Of a stretch of 64,000 nucleotides of DNA, positions 50,004-57,352 are shown piece by piece (position 1 is the stretch's first letter; each line of letters starts with the position of its first letter). Origin of the DNA: a virus; the IMG/VR virus record IMGVR_UViG_3300017605_000154, positions 1 to 64,000 of that record; one strand, given 5' to 3'. Both the position numbers and the translations under genes were made by a program. Below the pieces are notes generated by a model. It saw only the letters and a program-made list of their open reading frames with translations. It was not told the DNA's origin and searched no databases.

Positions 50004-50245
50004 GGGGAACTCCTTTCTATCCCTTGGATAGCACCCACTCTTGGCAAAGGTGGGGATTTTAGTTGGGGCACCTATTTTAGAAGTTGTGCCCCCCTGCCTT
50101 CTGCCGTCGGTTCCCCCTACGGGCTGGATCGAAGACAGCCACGCAGGAACCCTCATCCTCGCAGGGTGGCGGCGAGATGTCAAGAGCGCCCTCCGCTGTG
50201 GAGGGGTCAGGTGTCATCTGGCCGTTGCCCGAGCCGACAACGCAA
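50004..50245. other. Intergenic leader of the replication operon
   Basis: These 242 bases hold no gene. They contain the hairpin GGGGCAC (50065-50071) with GTGCCCC (50086-50092), a promoter candidate at 50155-50183, and the terminator-like hairpin CCCTCC (50189-50194) with GGAGGG (50200-50205) after the upstream gene. Confidence 0.6.
50155..50183 (-). promoter_or_regulatory. Candidate promoter for the leftward replication operon
   Basis: On the minus strand TTGACA (50183-50178) is followed after 17 bases by GAGGAT (50160-50155). The -35 box is consensus; the -10 box keeps only the A at position 2 and the AT end. It stands 152 bases ahead of the nuclease gene and behind a hairpin, a logical place for a new transcription unit. 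Confidence 0.45.
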
Positions 50246-50875
50246 TTATCTATTCTTGTCGTTATACAATCTCTTTGCTTCGTTCCATTCTTTCTCTGTG
50301 ATCTTACCGTGCCTATACCAACCTCGGAATCTTTCCCAGCAAGTCCGACAGTCGCTCGTTACATTGCGAGCAAACCCCCCACAGGCAGAGCAGACTTCAA
50401 GACCTCTGTTGTTGCGTTTCTCTTGACGCCAACGAGAGTGCGCATTTATCGAGTGTTCGTCTTTCCGCTGGATCGACGTTAGTTCCAACATCAAACGACG
50501 AACTACTGATTTTTGCAGCCTCCTCTCACCACCTAGCAAACCTCTACGGATCGTTGTTGGCGACAAACCAGTACGCCTTGCGAGTTCTTGCGCTCCAATG
50601 CGGTTGGCTGCTTCTCGAAAGAATGGTGCGACTGCGTTGACTGGCACCAGACCATTGTGCGGCCCTGGAAACTTGAGCTTGTTCCAGTTGGTGCACAATC
50701 TGCATCTAGATACGAATTGCCCTTTCCTCTCACCGCTCTTGTGCGTGTAGAAATACTTGTCTGTCGCGGGAAGATACGTAGGTTCTTCGTGGGCAGGGCC
50801 AGTGCAACGCTTGTACCACCGACCGTGAATCTGCTTGTACGTGCCCCTAGCAATCTGTTCTTTGCTAGGTTTCAT
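50246..50875 (-). CDS. Zinc-HTH-zinc DNA-binding protein
   Basis: In this 209-residue protein, the first third has Cys at YKRCTGPAHEE and FVSRCRLCTNWNKL. The middle is a plausible helix-turn-helix (AQELARRTGLSPTTIRRGLL). The last third has EVCSACGGFARN and SDCRTCWERFRGWYRHG. Two zinc ribbons around an HTH suggest a regulator. No regulatory target can be named. Confidence 0.65.
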   Translation of the reverse strand: MKPSKEQIARGTYKQIHGRWYKRCTGPAHEEPTYLPATDKYFYTHKSGERKGQFVSRCRLCTNWNKLKFPGPHNGLVPVNAVAPFFREAANRIGAQELARRTGLSPTTIRRGLLGGERRLQKSVVRRLMLELTSIQRKDEHSINAHSRWRQEKRNNRGLEVCSACGGFARNVTSDCRTCWERFRGWYRHGKITEKEWNEAKRLYNDKNR

Positions 50876-51452
50876 CTGCCACTTTATTTACAGCCCACAT
50901 CGGACAGTACACATACTGAGTGCCGTCGTACATCTGCTTGACGACATACAGATCGACGTACATATCCACGACGAGGTAGCCAGGATCGTAGTCAGATTCA
51001 AAGCCACCGAATCCTGCTGAATAGTAGCCTGGGCTAGAAGCTCCGATTGCTTTACGCACTTTGCCGATGATCCACCCGAAGGAATCCTCCGGCCAAACCA
51101 TGACTGTTTTGTTCGTGATCTGTCCTGCGCCAAACTTGGCCCGTGGATACTTAGCAAAGCGTTCACGCGCAAGCTCGGTGTGAAGCATCTCTCCGTATTC
51201 TTCACGGGGGTACAGACCATCGATAATCTTCCAGCCTAACGGCGCTCGAAACTCTTCCGAATTTCCAAAGATGCTGTTCTTTGTCAGTCCCTTGATAGAG
51301 GAGGGATCATCCTTGTAGCCATCTTCGTACAGCTTCTTGTAGCGAGCGACGCCTGCGCGATGAGTGAAGTGAACCCGCGTCCCGAAAGGAAGCAGTTCGA
51401 AATCAGAGGCAAGCGCAAGCGGTGGAGAGTGACGTCTCGTTTTTGTTTTCAT
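50865..51452 (-). CDS. Hypothetical protein, 195 residues
   Basis: An alpha/beta protein rich in Tyr, Gly and Phe (GVARYKKLYEDGYKDDPSSI; WPEDSFGWIIGKVRKAIGAS; YLVVDMYVDLYVVKQMYDGT). It overlaps the zinc-HTH gene by 11 bases. No family is recognised. Confidence 0.6.
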   Translation of the reverse strand: MKTKTRRHSPPLALASDFELLPFGTRVHFTHRAGVARYKKLYEDGYKDDPSSIKGLTKNSIFGNSEEFRAPLGWKIIDGLYPREEYGEMLHTELARERFAKYPRAKFGAGQITNKTVMVWPEDSFGWIIGKVRKAIGASSPGYYSAGFGGFESDYDPGYLVVDMYVDLYVVKQMYDGTQYVYCPMWAVNKVADET

Positions 51453-51456
51453 GGCC

Positions 51457-52938
51457 TCAGTCCGTGAAGATTTGATTGAACCAATTTTCCTTCATGTTGT
51501 TCAAGTCTAGCACTCGCTTGTCGATTGTGGTGTTAGCGTTGATGTGGATAATCTCCACTGCGCCAATTTGCCCTGGACGCCACAACCTTGAGACTGCCTG
51601 CGAGTTTCTAGCTGGTGACCAATCTCTGTCAAGGAACACTCCGTACTGTGCTGATGACAAGTTGATCGACTCACCGCCGAGTGCAATGGTGGACATGAAC
51701 ACCTGATGCTTCTTCTGGGGGAACAGATCATGCCACTTCTCGTACCGAGTGCGCTCCGAATCCTTCTCCTCCATGTGGATATAGGGAATGCCAATCTTGT
51801 CGAAGCGATGAGCTAGCAGCTTGAGGGGATCTTTGAAGTTGGAGAAGACCACGACCTGCTGCCGCTCCTCTTCATCCCACTCCAAACTTTCCAGTAGCTC
51901 CATGAACGCATCCAGCTTGGATGATGGCTCTACTAGCTTGACAACTTGCACTCGCCGCTCGAGTTTTGGATCGAAGTACGAATCGACTAGCTCAGGCGTC
52001 GCAACCGAAATCTGCCGCAACCTACTAAGCTGCGAGAGAACGTTCGGACTATGGATCGGATAGCCCTGCTGGTCGAGAGCCTGAAGATCCTTGAGAATCC
52101 CCTGGTACATCTTCTTCTGCGTAGCGTTAAGCTCGACGTCGATAGAGTGGAAGATCGGTTCCTTAATGTGTGGATGCACTTCCTGCATGGTACGACGAGG
52201 ACCGAGAGACTTGCGAAGTGCAATGAACTCATCCTTGGTTGCGGGGTTGAGTCCTACGATCTTCGAATACCCGTGCCAGTCAACTTCTTCCAAACAGAAG
52301 TGCTTACGGAAGCGCCAATAAGAACCGAACTTCTGGCGATCCAAGAAGTTGAGCAGCGACCAAATCTCTGCAGGCTTGTTGATGAATCCAGTACCCGTCA
52401 TAAGATGACGATAGTTCATCTTCATCATCTTGATGTTGCGCGACCACTGCGTCTTACGATTCATAATCTTGTGAGCTTCGTCCAATCCTACGAATGCCCA
52501 CTCCAAGCCGCCGAGAATCTCCTTCATCGGAGACTTGTTCATAAAGCAATGGTAGTGCGCGATGACAACCTTCTTGCCTTCGCCATGCAGCATGGTCTGT
52601 ACGAATTCATCCAGGTCTACAGGAATGCGTACGTCGGATGGAAGCATCAACGCTTCGGCATGCTTCGTGCCAACGTTGAAGACTTGCCAATCATTCACGT
52701 CCCAGCACTTAGGGATGCAGTCGAAGTATGCACCCTTGCCAGACTTCGTAGTAACAATCAGGATATTGCCTGAATCTTCGATCACACGGTCAATCAGCCA
52801 AAGTCCTGTACTCGTCTTGAAGACGCCCATGCTTGACCAGTTCGCAGAATATGGCTTGCTGGCGAGGAACTCAATATCTTCCTCCTGCCAGTCGCGGGTT
52901 TCGTACCGCTCAAGCTCTGCGAAATGCAGTGCGGCCAT
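51457..52938 (-). CDS. SNF2-like helicase with altered motif I
   Basis: The 493-residue protein has SF2 order: motif I region SMGVFKTSTGLWLIDRV near residue 36, where GxGKT is replaced by G-V-F-K-T-S; motif II LDEAHK near 152; motif III LMTGTGFINKP near 180; motif V STIALGGESINLSSA near 410; motif VI QAVSRLWRPGQIG near 445. Lys and Thr of motif I remain, so ATP binding may persist. It would translocate on duplex DNA. I use ATG 52938, which overlaps the upstream TGA, rather than the GTG one codon earlier. Confidence 0.8.
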   Translation of the reverse strand: MAALHFAELERYETRDWQEEDIEFLASKPYSANWSSMGVFKTSTGLWLIDRVIEDSGNILIVTTKSGKGAYFDCIPKCWDVNDWQVFNVGTKHAEALMLPSDVRIPVDLDEFVQTMLHGEGKKVVIAHYHCFMNKSPMKEILGGLEWAFVGLDEAHKIMNRKTQWSRNIKMMKMNYRHLMTGTGFINKPAEIWSLLNFLDRQKFGSYWRFRKHFCLEEVDWHGYSKIVGLNPATKDEFIALRKSLGPRRTMQEVHPHIKEPIFHSIDVELNATQKKMYQGILKDLQALDQQGYPIHSPNVLSQLSRLRQISVATPELVDSYFDPKLERRVQVVKLVEPSSKLDAFMELLESLEWDEEERQQVVVFSNFKDPLKLLAHRFDKIGIPYIHMEEKDSERTRYEKWHDLFPQKKHQVFMSTIALGGESINLSSAQYGVFLDRDWSPARNSQAVSRLWRPGQIGAVEIIHINANTTIDKRVLDLNNMKENWFNQIFTD

Positions 52939-53126
52939 CACTTACCTCCCTTCGTTATAATATCGCAGTACACGTAGTCGTTGTATTGTACTATAATGGC
53001 GTCTGAGATAGAGTCTTCGATATCGTTGTAGCTTCCACCTTTCTGCAGTAGCTCAATTACTGCGTATCTCAACTTCTTCTTGGCGTCCTTTATTTCTTGC
53101 GGCTCTCCTGGATCACGAAGTGTCAT
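52938..53126 (-). CDS. Hypothetical protein, 62 residues
   Basis: MTLRDPGEPQEIKDAKKKLR then YAVIELLQKGGSYNDIEDSI and a final strand. Helical and charged. The start at ATG 53126 is chosen because the upstream extension overlaps the neighbouring gene. Coupled to the helicase gene. Confidence 0.6.
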   Translation of the reverse strand: MTLRDPGEPQEIKDAKKKLRYAVIELLQKGGSYNDIEDSISDAIIVQYNDYVYCDIITKGGK

Positions 53127-53127
53127 C

Positions 53128-53319
53128 TTATTTGTTCTCTGCGAGAGCAGCATCAATCTCGCGCTTCCAATACGGCCCGTCCGCAGCGGAATCCAAGTGA
53201 TCCCATTGGCGGATACGTCGCAGTAGATTGGCTAGCTCATCCGCGCGAGCTTCCGCAGCTTCCCGCAGCATTACCTGTTCCTTAATTTCATTGAGAACTT
53301 GGCGTTCTACATTGCTCAT
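53128..53319 (-). CDS. Short coiled-coil protein
   Basis: The 63 residues are one long amphipathic helix (VERQVLNEIKEQVMLREAAE then ARADELANLLRRIRQ) and a shorter second helix. Overlaps the next gene upstream by 4 bases. Unknown. Confidence 0.6.
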   Translation of the reverse strand: MSNVERQVLNEIKEQVMLREAAEARADELANLLRRIRQWDHLDSAADGPYWKREIDAALAENK

Positions 53320-53636
53320 GCCATGCCTGTTTCGATTGCTTGGCAGATTCGGCAGCCCATCGGATGCCCTTGTGTATAAATGTGGACAGCGCCATCTATC
53401 CCTACACCGTCGATTGGCGCATGCGGTTGCGCGGCTACTGCATGAAGCGCGATCTTAGCAGCCTCCGTACGTCCGGCCAGAGCGACAAGCTCGATGAGTC
53501 CTTGCCACCCATCGTTGACGATAGCGACGGTCGCGTCATCGGCTTGCGGCGGGACAAGTGGCGCGAGGTTGAGAGCATGCACGACCTTCGCTCTACTCTC
53601 CTGCACGGTGGCGGCGTTCTGTTCCGAAGTGGTCAT
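53316..53636 (-). CDS. Hypothetical protein, 106 residues
   Basis: A helical, Ala-rich protein (VVHALNLAPLVPPQADDATV; GLIELVALAGRTEAAKIALH) with a late GCRICQAIETG Cys pair. No recognised family. Overlaps its neighbours by 4 bases at each side. Confidence 0.6.
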   Translation of the reverse strand: MTTSEQNAATVQESRAKVVHALNLAPLVPPQADDATVAIVNDGWQGLIELVALAGRTEAAKIALHAVAAQPHAPIDGVGIDGAVHIYTQGHPMGCRICQAIETGMA

Positions 53637-53782
53637 GCCAGCAACTTTCCAAGACCATAGAGAATTAGAAACAGCCCACCGAGTAGGAGCAGGCCGGTGA
53701 TAGCCAAAAGAAAAACAATTATGAGGTTCACTACCGCATCTTCTTCCCCCTCTTGGAATTTGTCCATCAGTGGATCAGTCAT
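53633..53782 (-). CDS. 49-residue single-pass membrane protein
   Basis: ATG 53782 has a perfect AGGAGG upstream. MTDPLMDKFQEGEEDAVVNL leads to one transmembrane segment (IIVFLLAITGLLLLGGLFLI). The same frame stays open to 53899 and would add RHQCKQCRRSG and a helix, but those codons lie upstream of the clear ribosome binding site. Confidence 0.7.
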   Translation of the reverse strand: MTDPLMDKFQEGEEDAVVNLIIVFLLAITGLLLLGGLFLILYGLGKLLA

Positions 53783-53909
53783 GCCAGACCTCCTGCATTG
53801 CTTACACTGGTGTCTCGGCTTAGAAAGACTGTGATACTTGACATGTTGAATTGCGAGGACTTGCTCTTTCGTTAGCTTGTAGCTGCCGTATGTTCTCATA
53901 GGCCATTCC
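53783..53909 (-). CDS. Possible upstream in-frame extension or leader peptide
   Basis: From ATG 53899 the frame reads MRTYGSYKLTKEQVLAIQHV then KYHSLSKPRHQCKQCRRSG and continues without a stop into the membrane protein starting at 53782. Either a longer 88-residue form exists, or this stretch is untranslated leader. The Cys pair is suggestive. Evidence does not decide. Confidence 0.3.
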
Positions 53910-53938
53910 GATGTGGGGGGTTGTTAGCCCCCCACATC
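53910..53938 (-). terminator. 11-bp perfect hairpin after the secreted-protein gene
   Basis: GATGTGGGGGG (53910-53920) pairs completely with CCCCCCACATC (53928-53938) across a 7-base loop. It lies 10 bases beyond the stop at 53948 on the transcribed minus strand. There is no U tract, so it may also be an RNA-protecting hairpin. Confidence 0.65.
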
Positions 53939-53947
53939 TGTCGAAGT

Positions 53948-54814
53948 TTAGCCGTTGCCCATCGGGGCGCAAACGCCGTGGTACAGCTTAGTGTACTTCG
54001 GGCACTTCTTGACCTTCTTCTCGATGTACACCTTCTTGATCTTTACCTTGTACTTCACGACCACCTTGGTCTTGACCTTGACCTTCACCTTGGTCTTGAC
54101 CTTGGTCACTGTCTTGGTAATCTCCCTAATCGGCGGCGTCACGATGCGATCCACATACACGATTGTAGTGGTTGTCGTATTCGGCGGCACCTTAGGATCG
54201 GTAGGTCGTGGAGCGCATTCGTCGTTAGTTCCGCCGAATGCGTCTACTCCACCATCCTTATCTGCCCCGATAAACTTACAAGGCGGATGAGACGGTGGAA
54301 CTACAATCGGAACGCAAGCGCCGTTAACCAGCATGTAGCCCGGTGGAACCTCAGACTGGTTGCCCTGAAGATTCTCACAAACATCGACAGGATGCTGCGG
54401 CTCGACACAAGTTGGTCGACCGTTCTCATCCTCTGATGCGATCAAACCTTCCGGCACTGACTCTTGCACACCTACGATATTTGTACAAACGTCATCGTGT
54501 GGAGGCGTACAATGCTCCTCACAATCCTGACCGTCTGGACAACTTGGCTCTCCCTGCCCCGTATCGTAAGCGACAACAAGACTACGATTCTGGCCGTCCG
54601 CAAAAAATCCGCCGATCCCAGGAAAATCGGGAATGGCATTCACGGAAACGCTGATCGGATTCTGTCCTGTCTGTAGTCGCTCATCGACCCCCGGTGTTCC
54701 AACGTACTTGCAAACGAACACCTTATCAGGATGCTCGTAACCTGCCGTAGCTGTCTGTACTAGCCCAACTAGTGCCACGACTACTACGGCAAGCGCCGCA
54801 AGGATCTTCTTCAT
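53948..54814 (-). CDS. Secreted Cys-rich protein with Lys-Val tract
   Basis: Residues 1-24 of this 288-residue protein are a clear signal peptide (MKKILAALAVVVVALVGLVQ then TATA). Next comes HPDKVFVCKYVGTPGVDERL then QTGQNPISVSVN, a pattern I associate with secreted actinobacterial and actinophage proteins. At least ten further Cys follow in the middle third. Residues about 220-275 form an alternating basic/hydrophobic tract (TKVKTKVKVKVKTKVVVKYK). Such a tract could pair with anionic wall polymers or form a long beta hairpin. It may act outside the infected cell, for example in superinfection exclusion; that is a guess. Confidence 0.65.
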   Translation of the reverse strand: MKKILAALAVVVVALVGLVQTATAGYEHPDKVFVCKYVGTPGVDERLQTGQNPISVSVNAIPDFPGIGGFFADGQNRSLVVAYDTGQGEPSCPDGQDCEEHCTPPHDDVCTNIVGVQESVPEGLIASEDENGRPTCVEPQHPVDVCENLQGNQSEVPPGYMLVNGACVPIVVPPSHPPCKFIGADKDGGVDAFGGTNDECAPRPTDPKVPPNTTTTTIVYVDRIVTPPIREITKTVTKVKTKVKVKVKTKVVVKYKVKIKKVYIEKKVKKCPKYTKLYHGVCAPMGNG

Positions 54815-54821
54815 TGCCCCT

Positions 54822-55367
54822 CTATTCTTTCATCAACCATATTTCGGCACTCACTTGTGCAATTGCCTGCTTCGCCGCATTTTGCAAGCCTCTGCGTTGG
54901 TATCGTTCTTTCAATGTCCTATAGCGTCTCCTCCATGATCGACATTCTTGGGTCTTCGTGCAGAATTGGGCACCGTTACGTGCCCCGACGAGAACTGAGC
55001 CGCACGATAAACAGTGCGGACGATTGTGTTCGTAAACTTGTTGTCTCGCATTCGCAATCGAATACCCATGATGTAGCAAAATCTCGAGCGCGTTCGCATT
55101 ACGAGCAAGCCACCGCTCATCCCTACATTTGGGACATAACTTACGGTGCGCCTGATCTTTTGCGAACCCCTCCCCACAGGAGAGACAGGCGACGGTGGTA
55201 ACTCCTGAACATTTTGGACACCACCCTGTTACTTCATCTAGCTCATCGACTAACTCTCCGCAAGATGGACATATCTCAAGATCATGTATGTCGGCAGGGC
55301 GCACGGGATCAGTGCGGTCACCATTGCCCGTTACAGCCTCTAGCCCACGCCCTGCCAACTCTGTCAA
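54822..55367 (-). CDS. Multi-zinc-ribbon protein
   Basis: A TTG start at 55367 follows AAAGG. The 181-residue protein has four zinc sites: EICPSCGELVD and GWCPKCSG; VACLSCGEGF and KLCPKCRDE; HCLSCGSVLVG and FCTKTQECRSW. Between the second and third lies a helical segment. It ends in a basic coiled region (RRRYRTLKERYQRRGLQNAA). It resembles transcription- or RNA-associated zinc ribbon proteins. It lies between two secreted-protein genes. Confidence 0.65.
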   Translation of the reverse strand: MTELAGRGLEAVTGNGDRTDPVRPADIHDLEICPSCGELVDELDEVTGWCPKCSGVTTVACLSCGEGFAKDQAHRKLCPKCRDERWLARNANALEILLHHGYSIANARQQVYEHNRPHCLSCGSVLVGARNGAQFCTKTQECRSWRRRYRTLKERYQRRGLQNAAKQAIAQVSAEIWLMKE

Positions 55368-55390
55368 ATCAGCCTTTCACACGCTAGCCC

Positions 55391-55900
55391 CTAAGGGCCG
55401 GGACAACTCCATCCGTCGCCGAATCTAGCATAATGACCAAGTGCTGCGTTGTATTGGTCACGCGGCGTATGTCTTACATGCCAAGGCGGTGCCCCCATGT
55501 ATGCAGCATCCGCGTTATATTCTCTCCACGAAATTCCGAACGCACTGACGAAGCTACTGTTACTGTGTTCCCAATTAAAGTGCGTCTCGCAACGGGCGAC
55601 ACCTTTCCAATTCCAAGGCAACCATGCATTCCAGTTGTACTGGTAGTCATTCCAGAATGCTTCCGCACGTTTGTAGACCTTACGTGCGATTGTACAACTA
55701 CGCTGCCAAGGAACTTCCTTACACTTCTTCTTGTTGGGCGCGAGCAACCAGCTGTGATTATTGAAGAAGCGCATTACATTTGTACTCTGCCGAAACTTGA
55801 TCGCTGCACTTTCGGACTCCTGTTTTGCACTTGCCACTTGCGTATGTCCGCTGAAGCCGGCGATGGCTAACAGCGTTAGTAACGTAGTTAGCAGCCTCAA
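55391..55900 (-). CDS. Secreted Rpf/lysozyme-like transglycosylase
   Basis: The 169-residue protein carries a signal peptide (LLTTLLTLLAIAGFSGHTQV then ASA). Its C-terminal 75 residues follow the Rpf/transglycosylase pattern: WNWKGVARCETHFNWEHSNS with the catalytic-position Glu, then SAFGISWREY, then PRDQYNAALGHYARFGDGWS. It should cleave glycan strands of actinobacterial peptidoglycan from outside. It is remote from the late lysis genes and in the opposite operon, so it is presumably expressed early. AAGGAGG precedes the start. Confidence 0.7.
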   Translation of the reverse strand: MRLLTTLLTLLAIAGFSGHTQVASAKQESESAAIKFRQSTNVMRFFNNHSWLLAPNKKKCKEVPWQRSCTIARKVYKRAEAFWNDYQYNWNAWLPWNWKGVARCETHFNWEHSNSSFVSAFGISWREYNADAAYMGAPPWHVRHTPRDQYNAALGHYARFGDGWSCPGP

Positions 55901-56033
55901 AACATGATCCTCCTTGTTTGTTTACAAAACAGTGGAAGGGCCGCTTATGCATCTACATGTGCCCGCAGGGGGAGCGAGCATCAAGCAGAAGTTTGCAGCC
56001 CTTCCACTTTTTGCGTAGCCGTACTACGCAAAC
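55901..56033 (-). promoter_or_regulatory. Structured leader of the secreted transglycosylase gene
   Basis: AGTGGAAGGGC (55931-55941) is a perfect 11-bp partner of GCCCTTCCACT (55998-56008), enclosing 56 bases. Next to it TTTGCGTAG (56010-56018) pairs with CTACGCAAA (56024-56032) around CCGTA. Both lie between the stop of the upstream gene and the AAGGAGG site, so they could control readthrough or translation. No ligand or class can be assigned. Confidence 0.5.
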
Positions 56034-56255
56034 TTAGGACACGTCTTCTCCTATGACCCCTGGTACCAATTCCCACTCAGGGAAATACTTGTGAAGAGTG
56101 TCCATCATGTCTGACTTTTCTGAATACCCCTCCGAGGGCGCGATAATCTCACCGCGTGGCCCGTCAGCCAGTATGTGAAAATACCAGAGGTTGTTTGTCG
56201 TGCGAAAGTATTCGATCCTGCGCTTCGTCTTGTTGCGCTTCAGCAAGTTGCGCAT
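56034..56255 (-). CDS. DUF1508-like small protein
   Basis: The 73-residue product has IEYFRTTNNLWYFHILADGP followed by RGEIIAPSEGYSEKSDMMDT. The F-x-L/I-x-A-x-N/D-G-x-x-(I/L)-x-x-S-E-x-Y pattern is that of DUF1508 (YegP-like) proteins, of unknown biochemical role. GGAGAG stands before ATG 56255. It is the first gene left of the long non-coding region. Confidence 0.65.
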   Translation of the reverse strand: MRNLLKRNKTKRRIEYFRTTNNLWYFHILADGPRGEIIAPSEGYSEKSDMMDTLHKYFPEWELVPGVIGEDVS

Positions 56256-56349
56256 TACTCTCCGATCTTCGTTAGAGCTACGCCTACCTCAGAGATGGGG
56301 GGAGACGCTAACACCTCTGATCCCACCAATTTTGCCACGTATCCCTCGG

Positions 56350-56425
56350 CGTAGCTCAATGGGATAGTCCGACCGACCCCTACGAATACGTCGTAGGTTA
56401 CTCTTGACTACCCCATTCAACTACG
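56350..56425 (+). ncRNA. 76-nt hairpin element, copy 1
   Basis: CGTAGCTCAATGGGATAG (56350-56367) pairs with CTACCCCATTCAACTACG (56408-56425) at 15 of 18 positions. An inner hairpin, CCTACG with CGTAGG, closes the 7-base loop AATACGT. Size and the GTAGCTCAAT start recall a tRNA, but no D-, anticodon- and T-arm set can be drawn, so it is not called a tRNA. Confidence 0.5.
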
Positions 56426-56478
56426 GTAGTTCTAGTGTGCGCGGCCTACGGTCATACGATGAGTACCAGAAATTTACT

Positions 56479-56604
56479 CATCTAGCTACGAGTTTGCCGT
56501 GAATGATTCCTGGCGCATCATCCATCTTTCCTGTAGTTTGCCACTCTACAGGCACACACTAGTTCTGAAAACTACGGGATAGTGGACTATCGCAGACTTC
56601 GTCC
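56479..56604. repeat. Three hairpins between the long elements
   Basis: Read in order within this interval are GATGAGTA/TACTCATC with a 9-base loop, CCTGTAG/CTACAGG with a 9-base loop, and the 10-bp perfect GATAGTGGAC/GTCCACTATC with a 13-base loop. Their density is far above the surrounding coding DNA. Confidence 0.5.
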
Positions 56605-56732
56605 ACTATCGGGTGATTGGTGAGAGTCTTTGCATTGACCCTTTGTTCTGCGACCAAAATTGAGCTACGTTGGTTAGCAGACTTGCACATCGTCTCGCTC
56701 ATGTATCTACTTATTACCGGACGATCGACCCC

Positions 56733-56835
56733 CGTAGCTCAATGAGCTAGAAGACATTCCTCGGTTATGGACTTACCCTATTTGGAAGGCAGTAGCCATA
56801 ACTCTGTACTCGTACATCTAGCTCATTCAACTACG
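56733..56835 (+). ncRNA. 103-nt hairpin element, copy 2
   Basis: CGTAGCTCAATGAGCTAG (56733-56750) pairs with CTAGCTCATTCAACTACG (56818-56835) at 16 of 18 positions. The two mismatches fall at the same places as in copy 1, so both copies keep ATTCAACTACG exactly. The inner stem is GTTATGG with CCATAAC. Inner sequences of the two copies are unrelated. Confidence 0.5.
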
Positions 56836-57009
56836 CAAAGTTTCAACTTTCCCCCTTGCGCGATCCTCTGAGGAGCGTACTCCCCAGGGCCGCTCCTGTC
56901 AATGCGTGGCGGCGCGTCCTGGCCGTCCGGAGCGGGGGTCAGCATCGACCTCCCCCCGCGCTCGGACGCTCGGAGAACGGCTCCTGTGGCCGTACAGAAC
57001 CTACGAACT

Positions 57010-57240
57010 TTAGAACCCTGCATCCTTTGCCTTACCGCCCTTGCAACCGATATGCGGATACCATGCATAGGGATCAGAACCATGCCAGAAGGTCAAACCG
57101 CAATCCTCGCAAACTTGCGGAATCTTGGCACTGTATGCCGCGACTCCATGCGGTTCGTCCCGCCTGTCCTGGGACTTAACGACAACCTTGCGGGCATGCT
57201 CGGCGATTGCATCCAACGACTCACTAAAGATGATCTTCAT
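57010..57240 (-). CDS. Small zinc-binding protein, 76 residues
   Basis: AGGAGG precedes ATG 57240. A helix (SESLDAIAEHARKVVVKSQD) is followed by IPQVCEDCGLTFWHGSDPYA and YPHIGCKGG: a C-x2-C ... H ... H/C zinc site. Possibly nucleic-acid binding. Confidence 0.65.
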   Translation of the reverse strand: MKIIFSESLDAIAEHARKVVVKSQDRRDEPHGVAAYSAKIPQVCEDCGLTFWHGSDPYAWYPHIGCKGGKAKDAGF

Positions 57241-57306
57241 GTTTCCTCCTGAGTGTTATCTAACTGTATGCATCGCTCACCTTCCTTTCGTTAGCCTCAA
57301 GAATGA

Positions 57307-57327
57307 GGGCCGGGATATACCCGGCCC
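57307..57327 (-). terminator. Terminator after the 94-residue gene
   Basis: GGGCCGGG (57307-57314) and CCCGGCCC (57320-57327) form a perfect 8-bp stem around ATATA, followed on the minus strand by TCATTCTT. It stands 25 bases beyond the stop at 57353. Confidence 0.75.
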
Positions 57328-57352
57328 CCAAACTTCAAGCTACCTTCGAAAG

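Larger units (their letters stand above)
56256..57009. other. Long structured non-coding region
   Basis: About 750 bases without a plausible gene on either strand. The left 560 hold two long related hairpins (56350-56425, 56733-56835), at least three ordinary hairpins and four copies of a CGTAGCTC-type motif. The right part (about 56850-57005) is markedly richer in G and C. Origin of replication, a non-coding RNA array or a packaging/regulatory region are all possible. Confidence 0.6.

Noticed and set aside
55358-55367. TTGACA on the minus strand as a promoter -35 box
   Set aside because: The hexamer begins with the TTG start codon of the zinc protein gene, and no acceptable -10 box follows.
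56350-56835. Two tRNA-like segments beginning GTAGCTCAATG
   Set aside because: D-arm-like starts are present, but anticodon and T arms with proper loops could not be drawn on either strand, and the ends pair into one long hairpin instead.
56823-57252. Several open frames across the GC-rich patch
   Set aside because: They exist on both strands at once because stop codons are rare in GC-rich DNA. None has a ribosome binding site or natural composition.
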